A stretch of DNA of 64,000 nucleotides from Rivularia sp. PCC 7116 (GCF_000316665.1 NC_019678.1:5704001-5768000), one strand, 5' to 3'. Positions 37,723 to 46,634 are shown, numbered from the stretch's first letter. Notes: a model not told the origin generated them from the letters alone. Numbers and translations are program-made.

Positions 37723-38517
37723 CTATAAGCCTGGGGCTAATACTACGAAGCCCACCTTACGGTGGGCTTTTAACTTACGGCGAGCAACACCGCGATTGTA
37801 ATAAGCAATATCCGATTGCGGATTTAGCTGGATGGCTTTAGTAAAGTCTGCTATAGCTGTTTGATAATCTTCTAACCGACTGCGAGCAATACCTCGGTTG
37901 TAGTAGGTAATATCTATTTTGGGATTAATTTGTATAGCTTTGCTAAAATCAGCGATCGCTGTTTGATAATCTCTTAATTTAAGACGAGCATTACCGCGCT
38001 CGTTATAAGCTTTGAAATCGTTGGGATTAAACTGTATGACTTTAGTAAAATCGGCTATTGCTCCTTGATTATCCTGTAGCTGATGAAGAGCAACACCCCG
38101 ATTATAGTAAGCTTCGGTATCGTTAGGATTAAACTGTATGACTTTGGTAAAGTCAGCTATTGCTCCTTGATTATCTTGTAGCTGTGCGCGAGCAACACCC
38201 CGATTGTAGTAAGCAGGCGCTAGTTGAGGATTTATCTGTATGACTTTAGTTAAATCAGCTATTGCTCCCTGATAGTCTCCTTTCTCTAAACGCTTATTAC
38301 CGTTTTTAAAGTATTCTAGAGCGTCTTGAGGATTTGCTTGAGCTAGCTGTAATTTAGATTCTGGTTTTAGTTGGTTAGTGGAAGGTAAACCTGTGGCATT
38401 AGCCTTGGAGCTACAAAAAATTACTCCTAATGCCAAAACAATTGCTGCTGTTTTTGATATTTGCACCTTGAAATCCTGATAACTACAAATGTTGATTAAA
38501 AATTTGTTTAAAGTCAA
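37723..38517 (-). CDS. Exported TPR-repeat protein
   Basis: The 264-residue protein has a hydrophobic N-terminal signal (AAIVLALGVIFCSSKANA) and five to six tetratricopeptide repeats of 34 residues, each with the words YYNRG(V/I)A and QGAIADFTK(V/A)IQ(F/L/I)NP. Repeats two and three are nearly identical, showing recent internal duplication. TPR arrays bind partner proteins; here probably in the periplasm. The last 16 residues (after RRKL) are encoded by a terminator-type hairpin and are probably not original, so the array was likely longer. Confidence 0.82.
   Translation of the reverse strand: MTLNKFLINICSYQDFKVQISKTAAIVLALGVIFCSSKANATGLPSTNQLKPESKLQLAQANPQDALEYFKNGNKRLEKGDYQGAIADLTKVIQINPQLAPAYYNRGVARAQLQDNQGAIADFTKVIQFNPNDTEAYYNRGVALHQLQDNQGAIADFTKVIQFNPNDFKAYNERGNARLKLRDYQTAIADFSKAIQINPKIDITYYNRGIARSRLEDYQTAIADFTKAIQLNPQSDIAYYNRGVARRKLKAHRKVGFVVLAPGL
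37748..37771 (+). terminator. Hairpin terminator, overlapping the TPR gene end
   Basis: AAGCCCACC (37748-37756) pairs with GGTGGGCTT (37761-37769) around TTAC and is followed by TTTT on the plus strand, 83 bp after the kinase-FGE stop. The same bases encode the last residues of the convergent TPR frame. Confidence 0.75.
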
Positions 38518-38852
38518 TCTTAACTGACTCTAATTAGGATTGTTATACGTACTATTGCTGATTATTCTATCAATGCATAAATTTTATATAGTATTAACTC
38601 TGGATGGTGAATAGTTGCACTTTAGGGTTTCCAACAATCAGCTTTAAAGTGCAAATCAATATATTTTTATTTTTGAGGTGTTAAGTGTATTTGATCTAAA
38701 TATTGCAAAAAAATAATATACTAAAAACCCGGTTATTTCAAAAACCGGGTTAACAAAATTTCAATAAACATCTATTTACAAACTTCTAATCTTAAGCATT
38801 ATATTCACAAAGCGCCGTGCTTTTGATATAGATGTGAATTTTACAGCTAAGC
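38518..38852. other. Spacer with AACCCGGTT hairpin
   Basis: Contains the hairpin AACCCGGT-ACCGGGTT at 38726-38751, followed on the minus strand by a TTTTTAG run. It probably terminates the leftward gene at 38853-39398. Otherwise AT-rich with no gene. Confidence 0.6.
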
Positions 38853-39398
38853 TTAACGACGGCGACAGTTTAATGTGTAAGTATACTTAAGAAAACTTCT
38901 ACCCATGTTAATTTTTTTTCTAGACCAAGTGAACTTTCTAGCAGACTTATTAGAGCTTCTTGCCGATACGTATACGATAGCGTTTCTTGTGGGTACAAGA
39001 TAAGAACGTTCTCCGGGCTTGAAAGTATAGTTACGAGTTTTCCATTTAGATGAATTACGAGGAATATATTCTAATTTTACATTGAGGTAAGCAGGGCAAT
39101 TGTTATTTAAGTAAAATTGGTATGCTCCAGCATCTAATCTTCTTTGGTCTATTTCTCTTCCTGTTTTTCTGATACCGGAGTTTTTATTCGTAATGTCTAA
39201 ATCTTTGATACCCCAACCTGCATAAGCAGGACTAACCATACTAGAACATATTGCTCCGAAAGCGATACCTAAAGCTCCTGTTTTGAGAATCACTTTTTTA
39301 AATTTACTAACCATTTCTTTATCCTTCTTGACTTGATTGTTTTCCTGTTGCTTGACAGTATTATTAGAGGCGATTGCTTTCTTATTTTGACCAGACAT
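38853..39398 (-). CDS. Exported basic protein, unknown
   Basis: The protein has 181 residues from the ATG at 39398 or 153 from the ATG at 39314; both have ribosome sites (AGGA and AAGGAT). The shorter form begins MVSKFKKVILKTGALGIAFG and has a clean signal peptide ending PAYAG, so I favour it functionally. The mature part is basic, with one Cys pair (NNCPAYLNVKLEYIP and TLNCRRR) and many aromatic residues, suggesting a small disulfide-bonded beta protein. I do not recognise the family. Confidence 0.6.
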   Translation of the reverse strand: MSGQNKKAIASNNTVKQQENNQVKKDKEMVSKFKKVILKTGALGIAFGAICSSMVSPAYAGWGIKDLDITNKNSGIRKTGREIDQRRLDAGAYQFYLNNNCPAYLNVKLEYIPRNSSKWKTRNYTFKPGERSYLVPTRNAIVYVSARSSNKSARKFTWSRKKINMGRSFLKYTYTLNCRRR

Positions 39399-40109
39399 AT
39401 CGTTTTTTCCTATGATGTTTAATCTGCTATCAACCTCTACGATGGCTTTTAGCTTTTATGCACTTACTTACCGAAAATATTTAATAAATCTGTGAAATCC
39501 CGATATTTCATGACTCTATAATTGAAATCATCGACAATGGACGTATCAATAAGATTCCATGCAATACCGATAAGACTTACGCAACTAGAAGTGGCGTTGC
39601 ACAATTGAACTATGAATTCATTTTGACTTTGCAGTTGCTGCCCCTTAAATCCCGTAATTTTGGGGGAATTTAAATTATTTTTCTCCCCCAGAACTGAGGG
39701 TTGGGGGTTGGTAACTGTTATCTAATTTCTACTATTCAAATTTCTAATCAGCAACGCCGAAATTGTCATTACTGCCGGAACCTTAGCGAAGTGAATAATG
39801 ACGCTGCTTATAAGGGCAGTTCTATCTGGATTAACTTAAATAATTCAAAATTTTAATAATTTACGTCTTCACAAGGGTTTATTTTTTGCAATACCCCTAT
39901 ATATAGGCGCGCCTATTCCTATAATAAGAATACCCTACTATAAAAGAAAAAAAACAGTCAATGCCCTGGATATAAATTTCGTCCCAGACAATCATCGTTA
40001 TAAATTATTAATAGCCGTTCCAATCGATTTCCATAGGTGAAGGCGGTGGGATAACAGTTATCTGTAAAGCTGATAACTGAAAACTGATAACTGTAAAAAG
40101 GTTGCGTAT
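39399..40109. other. Non-coding spacer with 14-bp palindrome
   Basis: 711 bp lacking a gene. It contains the perfect palindrome ATAGGCGCGCCTAT (39903-39916) next to CCCCTATAT, which could be a regulator site upstream of the protease gene. Dispersed-repeat pieces (GACTTACGCAACTAG near 39572) and an STRR-like tract at 40050-40098 are also present. Confidence 0.4.
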
Positions 40110-41597
40110 ATGTTAAATTCATCAGAAACAGGAATTATAGCTGCGATTGTAGTAATTGCCTTTGGAATTTTGGCATGGGGTTTTATTCGTGCAAAACCTT
40201 ATGGTAAATTGGGCATTCTAGCTTGGTTCCAGTCGGTTGTGTTGATAACCCCTTGGCTGCTGTATTTCGGTTTGCTTAGTGCGGGGATTTATATCAACAT
40301 TGCAGGTATATTATTTCTAGCGATCGCCTTTGCTGGTTTATATATTGCCATTGGCAGGCAGTTACGGGCGATGGGGCAAGAAGAAATGATTAAGAAGAAA
40401 GCATCCGAAAGAATCGCTGAGGAAGCATCGCAAGAAAAAGCTGACCCATTAATTGCAGGTAATACACCATCACAACCGGAAATAATTCCGATTCCGGAAG
40501 AAGATTTGAGTACTATTAGGAGTATTTTCGGCATCGATACATATTTTGCAACCGAAACTATTGCTTATCAAGAAGGAGCTATTTTTAAAGGTAATTTAAG
40601 AGGAGAGCCAGAAGAGGTTCACAACCGTTTGAGTGCGAGTTTAAAAGAAAAGGTGGGCGATCAATATCGCTTATTTTTACTAGAAAATCCTGAAGGTAGA
40701 CCTACAGTAATTGTTTTACCGAGCCGCAACGATCCTCGTTCAATGAGTCCGGGACAGAAAGCCTTTGCAGGTATCCTGTTATTAGCAAGTATCGCTACAA
40801 GTTTAGAAGCGGGAGGAATTTTATTAGGTTTTGATTTCTTTTCTAATCCAGCAAGATATCAAGAATCTTTACCTATTACATTAGGTTTTTTCACGGTTTT
40901 ATTAGCTCACGAGGTGGGACACCGGGTAATTGCCGATCGTCACGGAGTCAAATTGAGTTTGCCTTACCTGCTGCCTTCAGTGCAAATTGGTTCTTTCGGC
41001 GCAATTACCCGTTTTGAATCATTGCTGCCCAATCGTAAAGCCTTGTTCGATATTGCTTTAGCAGGTCCAGCCGTTGGAGGAATTGTTTCGTTTCTAATGT
41101 TGATTTTGGGATTGTTGCTTTCTCATGAAGGTAGTTTCTTTCAATTACCAAACGAGTTTTTTCAAGGTTCTATTTTAGTCGGAATTTTAGCGCGAGTTTT
41201 CCTAGGCAATACTTTGCAATCATCTTTGGTAGACGTAAATCCTTTAGTGATAATTGGCTGGTTGGGTTTAGTGGTTAGTGCTTTTAACTTGATGCCAGCA
41301 GGACAGTTAGATGGCGGTAGAATAGTGCAAGCAATTTATGGACGTAAAATAGCCGGACGCACTACATTCGCAACTTTAATTATTTTAGGATTAGTAGGCT
41401 TGGGTAATGCTTTAGCTTTATATTGGGCAATTGTGATTTTGTTTTTACAAAGAGACTTAGAGCGTCCGAGCTTAAACGAAATCACCGAACCCGATGATAC
41501 ACGGGCTGTATTAGGACTTGTAGCTTTATTCTTAATGGTTGCAACTTTGATTCCTTTGAGTCCCGGTTTGGCTGGTAAGTTGGGAATTGGCGGATAA
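40110..41597 (+). CDS. Site-2 protease family membrane protein (EGY-like M50)
   Basis: The 495-residue protein has two N-terminal helices, a charged soluble segment (about 90-220, containing STIRSIFGIDTYFATETIAY), and a multi-pass C-terminal domain with the zinc motif HEVGHR and the second motif LMPAGQLDGGR. The layout and the FGIDTYF wording match EGY proteins of chloroplasts and cyanobacterial homologues, which are intramembrane metalloproteases of the thylakoid or plasma membrane. Active-site residues are intact. No obvious substrate gene is adjacent. Confidence 0.9.
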   Translation: MLNSSETGIIAAIVVIAFGILAWGFIRAKPYGKLGILAWFQSVVLITPWLLYFGLLSAGIYINIAGILFLAIAFAGLYIAIGRQLRAMGQEEMIKKKASERIAEEASQEKADPLIAGNTPSQPEIIPIPEEDLSTIRSIFGIDTYFATETIAYQEGAIFKGNLRGEPEEVHNRLSASLKEKVGDQYRLFLLENPEGRPTVIVLPSRNDPRSMSPGQKAFAGILLLASIATSLEAGGILLGFDFFSNPARYQESLPITLGFFTVLLAHEVGHRVIADRHGVKLSLPYLLPSVQIGSFGAITRFESLLPNRKALFDIALAGPAVGGIVSFLMLILGLLLSHEGSFFQLPNEFFQGSILVGILARVFLGNTLQSSLVDVNPLVIIGWLGLVVSAFNLMPAGQLDGGRIVQAIYGRKIAGRTTFATLIILGLVGLGNALALYWAIVILFLQRDLERPSLNEITEPDDTRAVLGLVALFLMVATLIPLSPGLAGKLGIGG

Positions 41598-41818
41598 GGT
41601 AATGGGGAGATTGGGAGGATAAGGTTATAAGGAGATTTACCCTAAAAACTTGTCTGCGCTATCTCCTGCCCTTTTTTATTTCTATCTTACTTTTAGATTA
41701 CCTATAAAAGTTTCTCCTCTCCCCCAAGAAATTCCGTCATCATAATTTTATACTTTAATCACTAATCAAGTAAAATTATCCCTAGACAATATTCTCTTTG
41801 CTTAAACCACCCTCTACT

Positions 41819-42760
41819 ATGCTCTCACGGAAGCCCAGACCTTCGTTTATTCGTTTTGTTGGTATAGCAACTATTGGGTTCGGGCTATGTTTTATTACAG
41901 AAAAATCGGTGTTGGCTGATGAATTAGGTTACCTCGGTCCCACCGGAACCTACTCCGAACAAGCAACTAAAGTTTATCAATCGCAAACACCTGGCTTTGA
42001 GAAAGTTGTTCCCTACAAAACTATTACTGCTGTCACGACTGCGATTAAAAGTAGTGAGGTGAAAAGGGGACTAATTCCTATCGAAAACTCGGACAGTGGC
42101 TTTGTCGCTGAAACCTACCGTCTCATCTTTGAGAAAATCGACCCCGAATGGCGGATAATTGATGAGGTAACGATTCCAATTACCTCTAGTCTGCTTGTAA
42201 AAACCGGTACCAAAGCTAGCAATATCAAACAAATTATCTCCCATCCCAATGCTTTACGGGGAGTAGCAACCTATTTAAAACAAAATTTTCCTGAAGTCCC
42301 TTTGATTGAGGTAAATTCTACCGCAGCAGCTGCGAAACTAGTATCTAATGGTGACGGTACAACTGCTGCTGTTGCTTCACCTAATGCTGCCAAAGTTTAC
42401 GGACTTCAAACTATCGCTACTAATATCCAAGATAATAACTACGAGACAAATTTTTGGATAATTGCGCGGTCAAATTTAGCTTCATTCGACCCCAATTCCA
42501 ACCATTTGATTATTTCAATCAAAGCACCTTCCGGCTCGCGAATCTTTTCAGAAACTATCGCAAAACTACAAAAGGCTGGCTTTTATGTAGTGAATGTCAA
42601 TTCAATACCCCTTGGTGAAAGTATTCACAGCTATCGCTATTTAATTAGATTTGAATCAAAATCCCAAAATTTCAACAATCTCAAACAAGTAAAAACATTA
42701 CTCAAAGCAATGCAAAACTCGGACGGAGAAGTAATTCTTCTCGGTGCTTATCAACGCTAA
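41819..42760 (+). CDS. Exported prephenate-dehydratase-like protein
   Basis: From the ATG at 41819 the 313-residue protein begins with a basic start and a hydrophobic signal (FVGIATIGFGLCFITEKSVLA). It then shows the full prephenate dehydratase fold: GYLGPTGTYSEQAT, KRGLIPIENSDSGFVAETY, ISHPNALRG, STAAAAKLV, AAVASPNAAKVYGL, and a C-terminal ACT-like domain (SGSRIFSETIAKLQKAGFYV). The catalytic Thr-Arg-Phe motif reads T-N-F here (NNYETNFWI), so activity is uncertain. Cytosolic PheA enzymes normally lack a signal. It converges with an exported chorismate mutase 29 bp away, which suggests a joint periplasmic role. Confidence 0.85.
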   Translation: MLSRKPRPSFIRFVGIATIGFGLCFITEKSVLADELGYLGPTGTYSEQATKVYQSQTPGFEKVVPYKTITAVTTAIKSSEVKRGLIPIENSDSGFVAETYRLIFEKIDPEWRIIDEVTIPITSSLLVKTGTKASNIKQIISHPNALRGVATYLKQNFPEVPLIEVNSTAAAAKLVSNGDGTTAAVASPNAAKVYGLQTIATNIQDNNYETNFWIIARSNLASFDPNSNHLIISIKAPSGSRIFSETIAKLQKAGFYVVNVNSIPLGESIHSYRYLIRFESKSQNFNNLKQVKTLLKAMQNSDGEVILLGAYQR

Positions 42761-42789
42761 AGCTCTCACTTAAATCCTATAAGTAAGCT

Positions 42790-43431
42790 TTATTTGATTG
42801 GATTTACAACGGAATAAATTACCTTAGACAATAAATCAATAAAAAGCTCGCGATCGCTACTGGGATAAATTCCATCTAAATCAGCTAATGATTTTCTTAG
42901 TCCATCTTGTATTTGCTCAAAAGTAATGGAATTGGAACCCCGGATTAATCCAAAGCTATTCACAATCGCTTCATCAATTTGGTCGATGCGCTGTCTAATT
43001 TGGTTTAGCGAAAGTTTTGCTGTTGTACTTTCATTTTTCCATAAATCAAACCAGTACTGCTGGATTTGACGGGAAACATCCATCACAATTTGAGAGTAAA
43101 GTTGCATTTCCCTCACAGGAAGTTTGTTTTTTTTGGCAATAGTACCAATATTGTCCAAAACTGCTATTTCGCGTACTCCATCATAAATAGGTTTTTTCTG
43201 AGGATATTTATTAGCTGCGACTTCTTTCATCAAGCGCTCTCGCTCATAAATTAAGCACCATAATCGATTAGCTGGAGAAAATTGTTTTGAGTTACAACTT
43301 TTTACAGGATTCTCCCCAAAAACCACAGTTGCTTTTTGATAATTGATTGGTACGCTTATTACTTGGGGATGAATGATAAAAGCTATCAGCAAAAATACCA
43401 GGATCGCCACAAGCGAAAAATATTTTCTCAT
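42790..43431 (-). CDS. Exported AroQ-gamma-type chorismate mutase
   Basis: From the ATG at 43431 the 213-residue protein has a signal/anchor helix (YFSLVAILVFLLIAFIIH) and an all-helical domain. RLMKEVAANK, the PIYDGVREIAVLD stretch and LYSQIVMDVSRQIQQYWFDL align in pattern with secreted AroQ-gamma mutases such as the M. tuberculosis enzyme (Arg and Lys in the first helix, Arg after PIxD, Gln/Ile in the later helix). These convert chorismate to prephenate outside the cytoplasm. The in-frame ATG at 43479 adds residues encoded by a dispersed repeat, so it is not chosen. Downstream partner: the prephenate-dehydratase-like gene, convergent. Confidence 0.78.
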   Translation of the reverse strand: MRKYFSLVAILVFLLIAFIIHPQVISVPINYQKATVVFGENPVKSCNSKQFSPANRLWCLIYERERLMKEVAANKYPQKKPIYDGVREIAVLDNIGTIAKKNKLPVREMQLYSQIVMDVSRQIQQYWFDLWKNESTTAKLSLNQIRQRIDQIDEAIVNSFGLIRGSNSITFEQIQDGLRKSLADLDGIYPSSDRELFIDLLSKVIYSVVNPIK

Positions 43432-43526
43432 TCCGCGATGACACACCATAACTAATTTTGCGGATATCATATCATTCATCTTGATTCTAAAAAAAAGAAC
43501 CTCTCCCCCTCCCTTGTCCCCTGCTT

Positions 43527-44921
43527 CTAACTCTTCGAGTTAGCTAAAAGATTCGGATATTTCGCTGGTGATGAAAATAATTCCTGTAAACCAGAAATAC
43601 GCTGTTGCGATGGTTGTTCGCTTAGATTCCACAGGGTTTCGTAGAAGAAGAAAGAAACTCCGGCAAAGTTGCGATCGCGCACTTGTTTTACTTGAGCTTC
43701 GATTTGTTCTACTGGTACGTGTTTATTTTTCAAGCCGGAAAGAATGCCAATACTTGTGGGAATATGCTTTTTAGCGGCGATTACTTCGGGTTGCTGCAAT
43801 TCCTTGATAAACACGTTCATGTCGTTGCGGTAAATTTGAACTATCAAATCTTCTATCAACCCCATACGCTCCCATCTTTGCCAATCTGCTAAAAAGTATT
43901 CGTAGGAAAAACGTTGGGGATTTGGTGATACGGAAACAATACAGTTTTTATCGACGGCTTTAATGGCGAAAAATACCTCTTTCATGAAGTCGGTAATTTT
44001 ATCTGCACGCCATTTTAGCCATTCTGGATTTTTATTATCTCTAGGAGGTGCTTTACCGTTATGTTCTTTTTTGTATAGCGCTACAGTATATCTATCGTAT
44101 CCATATTCCGATGGTAAGCCGAAATGGTCGTCAAATTGAATCCCATCAATATCGTAATTTTGCACCATTTCTACGATTAAATCTTTGATAAATCCCTGCA
44201 CGTCGGGACGAAACGGATTTAACCAAACTCGATCGTGAACACCTTCTTTTTTGATTTTGCTACCGTCAACTTTACTTGTAAGCCATTGAGGACGACGTTT
44301 TGCTAATTGGGAATCGGCAGGAGCCATAAAGCCAAATTCAAACCAAGGAATTACTTTTAAACCCCTCTCATGTCCTTCACTAACCGCTTCTGTAAGCATA
44401 TCGCGCCTTCTCAATCCCGGCTCTGGATCTACGCTACGTCCGATAACTCTTCTGGCAACTCTACTAGGATACAAAGTGTAACCCCAGTTCCACACCGCAG
44501 GATATACAACGTTAAAATTTAATTCTTTGAGGCGCGTTAAAGCATCTTTTAGCTTTTCACTTGAAAATAAAACATCGCTGTCAATGTTAGTTAACCATAC
44601 TCCCCGTAATTCAGTTGGTTGCTGACGATTGGTAACAGTTTGCGGTTGAGGAGGTTTAATAGTCGGTAGCTGCCCAGGTGTAGTCTTCGGCAATCGATTG
44701 GGGTTACTCGTTGGTACGGGTGGTATCACAGTTGGCACATTTTGGTTGACAACTGTTGGTTGCTGACGGGTTTTAATAATTACTTGAGCCGGTGCTGGGA
44801 CAGAAAACATTACCCCAGCCATCAGCGACAGAGTAAAAATAGCTGCAAGAAACGCCGGTTTTTGTCTGCGCTGCTGACTCAACGAAAACTGGCTAATACA
44901 CCACTTAACAAATTTTTTCAT
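43527..44921 (-). CDS. Exported glycoside-hydrolase-like (GHL10/DUF187) protein
   Basis: The 464-residue protein starts with a signal peptide (AAIFTLSLMAGVMFSVPAP), a Pro/Thr/Gln-rich linker (about 55-105), then the GHL10 TIM barrel: RGVWLTNIDSDVLFSSEKL, NFNVVYPAVWNWGYTLYPS, GLKVIPWFEFGF, DGIQFDDHFGLP, CIVSVSPNP, and GVSFFFYETLW. Family members act on polysaccharides, possibly peptidoglycan; catalysis is not biochemically well defined. It lies 95 bp upstream of the chorismate-mutase gene on the same strand and could be co-transcribed. Confidence 0.87.
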   Translation of the reverse strand: MKKFVKWCISQFSLSQQRRQKPAFLAAIFTLSLMAGVMFSVPAPAQVIIKTRQQPTVVNQNVPTVIPPVPTSNPNRLPKTTPGQLPTIKPPQPQTVTNRQQPTELRGVWLTNIDSDVLFSSEKLKDALTRLKELNFNVVYPAVWNWGYTLYPSRVARRVIGRSVDPEPGLRRRDMLTEAVSEGHERGLKVIPWFEFGFMAPADSQLAKRRPQWLTSKVDGSKIKKEGVHDRVWLNPFRPDVQGFIKDLIVEMVQNYDIDGIQFDDHFGLPSEYGYDRYTVALYKKEHNGKAPPRDNKNPEWLKWRADKITDFMKEVFFAIKAVDKNCIVSVSPNPQRFSYEYFLADWQRWERMGLIEDLIVQIYRNDMNVFIKELQQPEVIAAKKHIPTSIGILSGLKNKHVPVEQIEAQVKQVRDRNFAGVSFFFYETLWNLSEQPSQQRISGLQELFSSPAKYPNLLANSKS

Positions 44922-44992
44922 AATTATACTGAGTACAAAACTTCACAACTTTGATGACTTGCATAACTCTTAGGATGTTGCACGGATTTGGA

Positions 44993-45041
44993 ATTGGGTA
45001 TTGGGTATTGGGCATTGGGTATTGGGCATTGGGCATTGGGA
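44993..45041. repeat. Heptamer tandem repeat ATTGGGY x7
   Basis: Seven consecutive 7-base units ATTGGGT/ATTGGGC/ATTGGGA form an STRR of the kind known from heterocystous cyanobacteria. The region from 44922 to 45328 has no other feature apart from a C-rich low-complexity tract (CCCTCTTCCCCCTCTCCC near 45073). Confidence 0.85.
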
Positions 45042-45328
45042 ATAGCTTACGAAGTAATGGGGAGAAAATAACTCCCTCTTCCCCCTCTCCCGTCTCCCCA
45101 TCCTCTTCGTAATTTTACCGATACATGATACTTAGTAATTTAAAATGCGGGGTGTGGCACTACATCCTCAATAATTACCTTATGAGTATACTTAGGTAGT
45201 TGAAGCAAAAAAGTGATTCAATTTACTTGTACGTATCATCCTTTAGCCGATGTTTATTGGGTGATTATACTGATAAGTTGAATATCTATGTTTGGATCTT
45301 TCTATTAAGAGAAACGAGTGAATTACCA

Positions 45329-45835
45329 ATGATAAGCTTGATTGATTCTCAGAACAGTACGACAAATGATATGGCGGTTGTTCAAAGGTTGGCAAGAGCG
45401 ATTAGCCTTGCTGCTGCACCGAATGCACTTTCCAATGGAGAGTTTTCGCTGCTTTTGGCGTGCTGCAATTCTGCGAACAAGCAAGAAGAAATCCTCAGCG
45501 TTTTAAGAGAATTTTCAACGGTGAATATCAGAAAGGTAATTCTTTCATCAAAGGCACAAACGCTTTACTCTAATATTGTTTCCGTATTGGGTTCTACTCA
45601 ACCTGATGCTTTGGTTGTCAGGGGTTTAGAGTCTGTAGAATCAATTAATGAACTGATTATTTCCACAAATTTAATGCGAGATGAATTTGGGAAACAGTTT
45701 AAGTTTCCTTTGGTACTGTTCATTAACGAAGATATTTTACGTAAGTTGGTTCGGTTAGCGCCCGATTTGAAAGACTGGGCTGCTAGTACTTTTAGGTTTC
45801 AAAATTATTCCCAAAGAGAGTTGATCGGCTTTTAG
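45329..45835 (+). CDS. Truncated leader domain of a large NTPase-type protein
   Basis: From the ATG at 45329 the frame gives 168 residues: MISLIDSQNSTTNDMAVVQ, ARAISLAAAPNALSNGEFSL, VLREFSTVNIRKVIL, and KFPLVLFINEDILRKLVRLA with PDLKDWAASTFRF. The last block resembles the N-terminal leader of large cyanobacterial P-loop/TPR or WD40 proteins, where it precedes the NTPase domain. Here a stop follows 11 residues later, so only the leader is kept. It may be a stand-alone adaptor or a truncated gene. A GTG/TTG at 45200 would add 43 unlike residues. Confidence 0.55.
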   Translation: MISLIDSQNSTTNDMAVVQRLARAISLAAAPNALSNGEFSLLLACCNSANKQEEILSVLREFSTVNIRKVILSSKAQTLYSNIVSVLGSTQPDALVVRGLESVESINELIISTNLMRDEFGKQFKFPLVLFINEDILRKLVRLAPDLKDWAASTFRFQNYSQRELIGF

Positions 45836-45997
45836 GGAGTAAGTAATTATAAGTATATAGATTTTGTGGTAGCTGCGGAAAATACTGAATAATTGTTCTG
45901 AGTAAATATTCTTAAACTTATGAGAGTCAGCTTGATTTTTACTCTACGATAAAGAATTGAAGCAATTTCAGAGTTTTACAGATTGTTCCTAGCACAG

Positions 45998-46041
45998 CGC
46001 CTTATCTTTTCACCCTATACGAAAGATAAGGCGTTTTTATT
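45998..46041 (+). terminator. Rho-independent terminator
   Basis: CGCCTTATCTTT (45998-46009) pairs with AAAGATAAGGCG (46022-46033), followed by TTTTTATTT. It lies about 160 bp after the truncated NTPase-leader gene and ends a rightward transcript. Confidence 0.85.
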
Positions 46042-46364
46042 TGTGGACTTAAGGATAAATTAGCATTAACAGTTGTCATTTGAGCTGAATACATACCTAA
46101 CCTCAGCCCCTTCCCTGCAAGGAAAGTTGCTGTTCGCTGATATCATCAGTTGCAAAAAACCGGTTTGTAGCATGTCTGGTTGATAGCTTTTGACCGCTGT
46201 GGATGATCGCAAAACCCTGAGATTGCTTCGTTTCACTTTGTTCCACTCGCAATGACATATCGCAACTAATTTAGCGGACACGATATTATTTCTGATTTCA
46301 CAACGAGATAGTAATACTTTAACCACAAGAAACTTGCTGTTCGGTCAGTTTTCACCCAAAAAAA
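46042..46364. repeat. Dispersed-repeat-rich stretch
   Basis: Contains CACTCGCAATGACATATCGC and ACTAATTTAGCGGACACGAT (46244-46282), which recur in altered form just upstream of the chorismate-mutase start (43431-43475). The minus-strand frame across it encodes repeat-derived residues only and is not a gene. Confidence 0.5.
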
Positions 46365-46520
46365 TAAGAGTGGAAGGATGCATACCACAAGCAATCACTT
46401 CCACTCTTACGTTTGCTGCTGAAGCGCTTCGGAATACGTACAAACATTGCCTTGATTTTGGGGGCTGTTTTTGGGTCAACGCAATATCTGTACGCGGTTG
46501 GTATTCCTAATGCAGCAAAC
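46365..46520. other. Large structured inverted repeats, possible RNA or MITE remnant
   Basis: A first hairpin pairs AAGAGTGGAAG (46367-46377) with CTTCCACTCTT (46398-46408). A second, nested one pairs GTTTGCTGC (46411-46419) with GCAGCAAAC (46512-46520), GGAATAC (46431-46437) with GTATTCC (46501-46507) and CGTAC (46437-46441) with GTACG (46490-46494), plus ATTGC with GCAAT. No protein is encoded. It could be a structured RNA or a decayed terminal-repeat element. Confidence 0.55.
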
Positions 46521-46634
46521 TAAACTTAATTTTTTTTAAATTTTTTGTTGACAATTATTTAATTCTTTTGTTAGGATGAATATCCTTCAAATAAAGAAGC
46601 ATCCTTAAAAGAACGAATAATTTATTGGTAGAAA

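Noticed and set aside
46066-46326. Minus-strand 86-residue frame
   Set aside because: It is translated from dispersed-repeat sequence that recurs elsewhere in the window.
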